Below are positions 59,849 to 64,000 of a DNA stretch of 64,000 nt, piece after piece. Numbering within the stretch: the first letter of the stretch is position 1; the number at the start of each line of letters is the position of its first letter. Source of the DNA: Dermatophagoides farinae. Its lineage: Eukaryota > Arthropoda > Arachnida > Sarcoptiformes > Pyroglyphidae. The translations under genes were made by a program, and so were the position numbers. A model generated the notes under the pieces. It saw only the letters and a program-made list of their open reading frames with translations. It searched no databases and was not told where the DNA came from. The stretch spans positions 2,604,001-2,668,000 of the forward strand of contig NC_134682.1 of the NCBI RefSeq assembly GCF_024713945.1. Direction: 5' to 3'.

Positions 59849-62544
59849 AGCAAACACTCAGGCAAATGTTATTGGAATATAATATATGATGATGATGATG
59901 ATCTGATCATAATAAAATAGGGGCCATGAATTGTTTTTTTTTATATTTTTGTATTAAAATTTTCAAGTTATCGAATCGACCAGGTCAAAAATGCAAACAC
60001 ACACGCACACACACGCACAGACCATATTTTTACAGTTCTATATTCTACAGAATTCCTTTATACGTGTATATGTCAAAACAATATTAATTTTTTTTTTGTG
60101 AACTTGAAATTTTTTTTTTCTCAAATTTTTTCATAGAAAAAATGAAAATGAAAAAAAAAATTTTTTTTTCTTTTCATTTTGTTTCAACTTGAAACAAAAT
60201 TTATTTATTTTTCTTCTGTTCCCTTTTTCTCGTTCATTCATTTTTTTTAATGTTGTAAATTATGTGTGTGTGATGACCAATGAATTTTAAAATTTAATTC
60301 AATTTTCGAATAAAAAAATTAAATAAAATAAACAAATCGGCCATGCAAAGTATATACATACAAAAAGATTATGATCATCATCAAGTCATCGTCATCACGA
60401 TCTTTTTCGGATAAAATTTTTTCAAAAAAAAATTTTTTTTTTTGCTCTTTTTTCGTTCTGTTTGTTTGTGTGTGTGTGGAAGGGGGGCGAACAGAAAGAA
60501 TGATGCGTGATACAGTAAAATTGAATGAATCAATGAGATTTTGTCAGTGATTGAATCAGTGTCAAATTTTTCTTCTTTTTTTTTGTTAAAGAGGATTATC
60601 ATCTTTTTTTCAATTTGAAATTTTTGAATTTCAATTGCATTATTTTTTTTTTAATTTATTTTTCACGAGACTAAATTGATTAACATTTTTTTGTTTTCTC
60701 TTTTTCCAGCCAAATGTTCGAAATGCATAGGTCACACATACACAAGAGTATATATACGTGGTATGTGTGACATTCATGTATGATGATCGTTTTTTTTTTT
60801 TTTTTGGATTCCAATACTTGTATTTTGTTTTGGGGGTAAGATGCAAAATGATTTTGTTTTCTTTAAGAAGAAGGAAATGTCCTTTTTAATTTAACAAAAT
60901 TTTCAATTCATGTAATGTCATGATGATAATGATGTTGATGATGCTGATGATGATGATGATGATGAGCAATGAGGGATAAAAGTGGAGAGAAAAAAAAACT
61001 ATTTTCAGGATCATAATCCAATCAATGATGATGGATTATGGATTCAATTTAGAATTTTTTTGTTTTTCTATTTCAAGAATGAAAAGAAAAATTTGTAATG
61101 TAAATTTTTGCCATCATCATTTTATGCAAATGTACATTATTTTTCATCGTCATCATCATTGAATGTTGATAATGGTGGAAAAATCATTTATATATTCAAG
61201 TTTTTTTTGCAAAAAAAAAAAATAAATAAAATAGAAAACAACAGCAACAACAAAAATGATGACGATAAGATGTCCTCGAATTTTAAAGAAACTGATGATG
61301 ATGATGATAATTTATGACGAATGTGAACGAAAAAAAAAGAATCGAACATTTTTTCGTGTGTGTGTGTGAATAAAAAAAAATTGATTACGTTATTTGTGAA
61401 TAACATATCTATCGATTAAAGATTATAATCGATTGTCCATTTATTTTCACACACACACATATTGTTTTTGTAACATTCGAAAATTTATTATTATTATTAT
61501 TATTATGATCATATTTAGCATTTAATTTGTCAATCTTCAGATAAGATGAAGATCATACTTGAAACAACAAACGAAAGAAAGTCAAAGGATCAATGAAAAT
61601 AATTTATGGTTACATCAAAATTTGAAATGGCTTTCGACCTGGATGTGTTGATACAACAACAACAACAACGACGACGACGACGACAACAAAAAAAAACAAA
61701 ATTAAACTTGAAAATAATGTACACAACACAATTTGAATGTTAGCTTCACTGTCGAACATTTCAACAACGAGAACGATTCATTGCCCCCCCGCATAGGAAC
61801 ATTCGAAAAAGAGTCTTCTGGGCCAATTCCTCTTTTTTTTCCTTCTTCATTTTCGAATGAAAAAAAAACGTTTCAAGAACTTTTTCTTATGTAATCACCA
61901 CCACCACTATCATCATCATCATCATTGAGAGAATGAAGAGAACATTCAATATATTCACAATGATAAGATAAACATTTACGTCTGTTTTGATAATCGTTAC
62001 AACAAATGCATCGTTGTCTTCTTTTTTGTTGTTGTTGTTGTTGTTGTTTTTCTGTGACCATCATTTTGTACTGTTTATTTATTTATTTTCTTTTCTTTCC
62101 TTAAATCATTTATAAACTATGTGGACATAACGGATGAAATGGATGGACAAATGATATATTATATGCATAAAATGGGGATGGAAAATGTGAATCTTCGAAT
62201 CCAAGATCGAATAAAAATGAATTAAAACACGAACAAGACACTGATGAAGAGTAAAAAAAAGAAGAAAATCTTCCCGAAAGTAAACGACGAACGAGCTGGA
62301 CAATATAAAAAGTCAAACACTTGTCCATGGAATCCTAGTTTACAAAACAAAAAAACATTATCAACTTTTGTTTATACAGTGTGGTACGTTTACGTGTTTT
62401 TTTTTTGTTGTTGTTGTTTGTTTGTTTGTTTATTGATTTCATTAAAAAAAATTTTTTTTTCGTTTCTTCAATTTAAAATAACCGTTTCATTTTCGTAGTA
62501 ATTCATCGATCCATTGTAGATTTAAATAATAAAATCGAATAAAA
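58549..62544. other. 4-kb divergent interval between the two cuticle genes
   Basis: Likely holds both promoters. Contains GA runs near 59030-59063, CA runs at 59814-59843 and 59997-60018, a long A/T palindrome near 60139-60180, and GAT/CAT runs. A minus-strand 63-residue frame at 62064-61873 carries a cysteine cluster (RCICC, KCLSYHC, IEC) but has Gln and Asp runs on either side and no recognised family; I do not call it a gene. Confidence 0.45.
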
Positions 62545-63172
62545 ATGTTCAAGGTAATTTTAGTAATTTTGCTTTTTTTTGTTGTTAAACACGATCAATA
62601 TTGATTGATTGAGCGATTCGAATTCGAAACACGATATCCAAATTAGATGATGATGATGATGGCCAAGACAGATGTTAGTCCGTGTGTGTGTGTGTGTTTT
62701 GAATGTTTAAATTTTTTCAAATTGAAACTAAATTTTCAAGTGTAATTGATATTGATATTGATGAATCTAATTATTATTGTTTTTTTTTCATTTTTTTTAA
62801 TCATTTCGTTATTTATGAATAAACAATGTAAAAATTGTTCGAAATAAATAGGAAATCATTACATTAACATTATGCTGTTTGTTTATTGCCGTTTATGCTG
62901 CACCAGCTACAACGACAGCTGAAAAAGAAGAACCACCACATCCATATAATTTTGCTTATGAAGAAAAAGATGCAAATTTCACCATTACCCGGCAAGAAGA
63001 AATGGATGAACATGGTACGGTAAAAGGTTCATATTCATATATTGATCGTGATGGTGTATTCCGTACCGTTAATTATATTGCCGATGAAAATGGTTTCCGT
63101 GCTGCTGTACAATCAAATGAACCTGGTCTTACTAATTCAGCACCGGCTGCTGCTACCATTCAAATCAATTAA
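62545..63172 (+). CDS. RR-type (chitin_bind_4) cuticle protein 2
   Basis: Two exons, 62545-62553 (Met-Phe-Lys) and 62852-63172, give 109 residues. Signal peptide completed by EIITLTLCCLFIAVYA, then APATTTAEKEEPPHPYNF and the RR core: YNFAYEEKDANFTITRQEE, DEHGTVKGSYSYIDRDG, FRTVNYIADENGFRA and SNEPGL. The tail NSAPAAATIQIN nearly matches that of cuticle protein 1. It shares the micro-exon structure and lies in divergent orientation about 4 kb away, so the two are paralogues from an inverted duplication or from a larger cuticle cluster extending beyond the window. Confidence 0.93.
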
Positions 63173-64000
63173 CATCTCACAGACACACATAATAATAATT
63201 AGTGTTTATCATTTTCTGATTAATTTTTGTTCTTTCTTTTTTTTTATTGAACCTTTATGATCACATTTAACACCTTTTTTTCTATCTAATTTATGCATGA
63301 ATCACTTACTTTATATATTCAATATTAATTTCACTGTATTACTTGCATACTAAGCCATCAATAATCCACACATATAATGCTGTTTGATAATCATTATCAT
63401 TATCATCATCACCATCATCACCATCATCATCATAATCATTGTTGAATTTCTGGCAACACCAAAAATACCAACTTTCTGTATGTACTGTTTATATACTCAG
63501 ATTCATTGTACAATGATACACCTTACTTCCATGTACACACACAGACACCCAACAGGTATAAAACATATATATGGTCAATCTATAATATATAATCATTTAT
63601 GTCGTTAGCATCTTAAAAGAAAAAAAATATTACTGATAATTTTTGTGAAAAAAATAAATTCTCATAATAAAAATTTTAGTTTGTGATTTAGAGAAATAAA
63701 AAACACAACAACATGCGTTTCACGTTTCAAAACAAATTTTATCTGTGAGATGAACCAACCAATTATATTATCTTATCCAAGGTCTTCAAGAAAGTTCGAT
63801 CCAACAACATTCGATTTCAATTATCAGATAGATCAAATACCTGATGATCTAGATTGAAAATGTTTACAAATTTTCATCATCAAAATTTGTACTGGATATT
63901 TGATAATTATTTTTTTTTAAAATGAAATTTAATTGATTATATGATGATTATCATCATCATCCGAGATTTGGCTTGTTTTGACTTGTAACTGATAAATGAT
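63173..64000. other. 3' flank of cuticle protein 2
   Basis: A+T-rich with ATC/ATT runs at about 63386-63437. AATAAA lies near 63652 and 63693. No further gene seen before the window end. Confidence 0.45.

Noticed and set aside
60139-60180. A/T palindrome as a functional hairpin
   Set aside because: Composed almost only of A and T runs, expected often in this composition.
61873-62064. 63-residue frame with a cysteine cluster
   Set aside because: Flanked by Gln and Asp repeat runs, no signal peptide, no recognised cysteine spacing; insufficient to call a gene.
1-64000. CRISPR arrays, prokaryotic operons, tRNA or rRNA genes
   Set aside because: No spaced direct-repeat array was seen, genes have spliceosomal introns, and no convincing tRNA A/B boxes or rRNA segments were noticed on reading; a tRNAscan run would be needed to exclude tRNAs fully.

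Overview
The window is nuclear DNA of an arthropod, most likely an acariform (astigmatid, house-dust-mite-like) mite. Reasons: very A+T-rich sequence crowded with CAA/CAG, ATG/CAT and CA/TG microsatellites; compact genes with mostly short GT-AG introns; long Gln/Asn/His/Asp/Ser/Thr runs inside conserved proteins; two RR-type cuticle proteins; and a tandem array of lineage-specific seven-helix chemoreceptor-like genes. The species is inference.

Layout. 1-12 kb: two zona pellucida (ZP) domain genes on +, the first with its 5' end unresolved and ending soon after the ZP domain, the second complete with signal peptide, dibasic processing site and transmembrane tail. 12.6-20.1 kb (-): a complete Atos (FAM214/atossa) gene with a huge low-complexity first exon and a 4.3 kb intron. 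20-25.7 kb: gene-poor microsatellite DNA with one doubtful low-complexity ORF. 25.7-30.7 kb (-): a tandem duplication of an ABCF1-type ATPase, one copy complete, the other starting exactly where the N-terminal extension would end. 31.5-32.8 kb (-): a sphingolipid delta4-desaturase. 33.9-35.3 kb (+): PARP16. 35.5-36.1 kb: nested repeats, namely a pogo/Tc1-type MITE and a G+C-rich structured tandem repeat. 36.3-40.6 kb (+): an unrecognised helical protein, an unrecognised type I membrane protein and a GPI-type Ly6/LU-domain protein. 41.5-54.1 kb (+): six tandem three-exon receptor genes, one broken by a solo LTR. 54.5-55.9 kb (-): an intronless, distantly related receptor. 58.1-63.2 kb: two divergently transcribed RR cuticle proteins.

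How they fit together. The centre (ABCF1, desaturase, PARP16) is housekeeping: ribosome-associated ATPase, ceramide synthesis and ER ADP-ribosylation. The flanks are arthropod extracellular-matrix genes (ZP and cuticle proteins). The 41-56 kb block is a chemosensory gene family evolving by tandem duplication and gene death. Exon coordinates were worked out by hand from reading frame and GT/AG junctions; multi-exon genes are listed by outer CDS span with exons given in the evidence.
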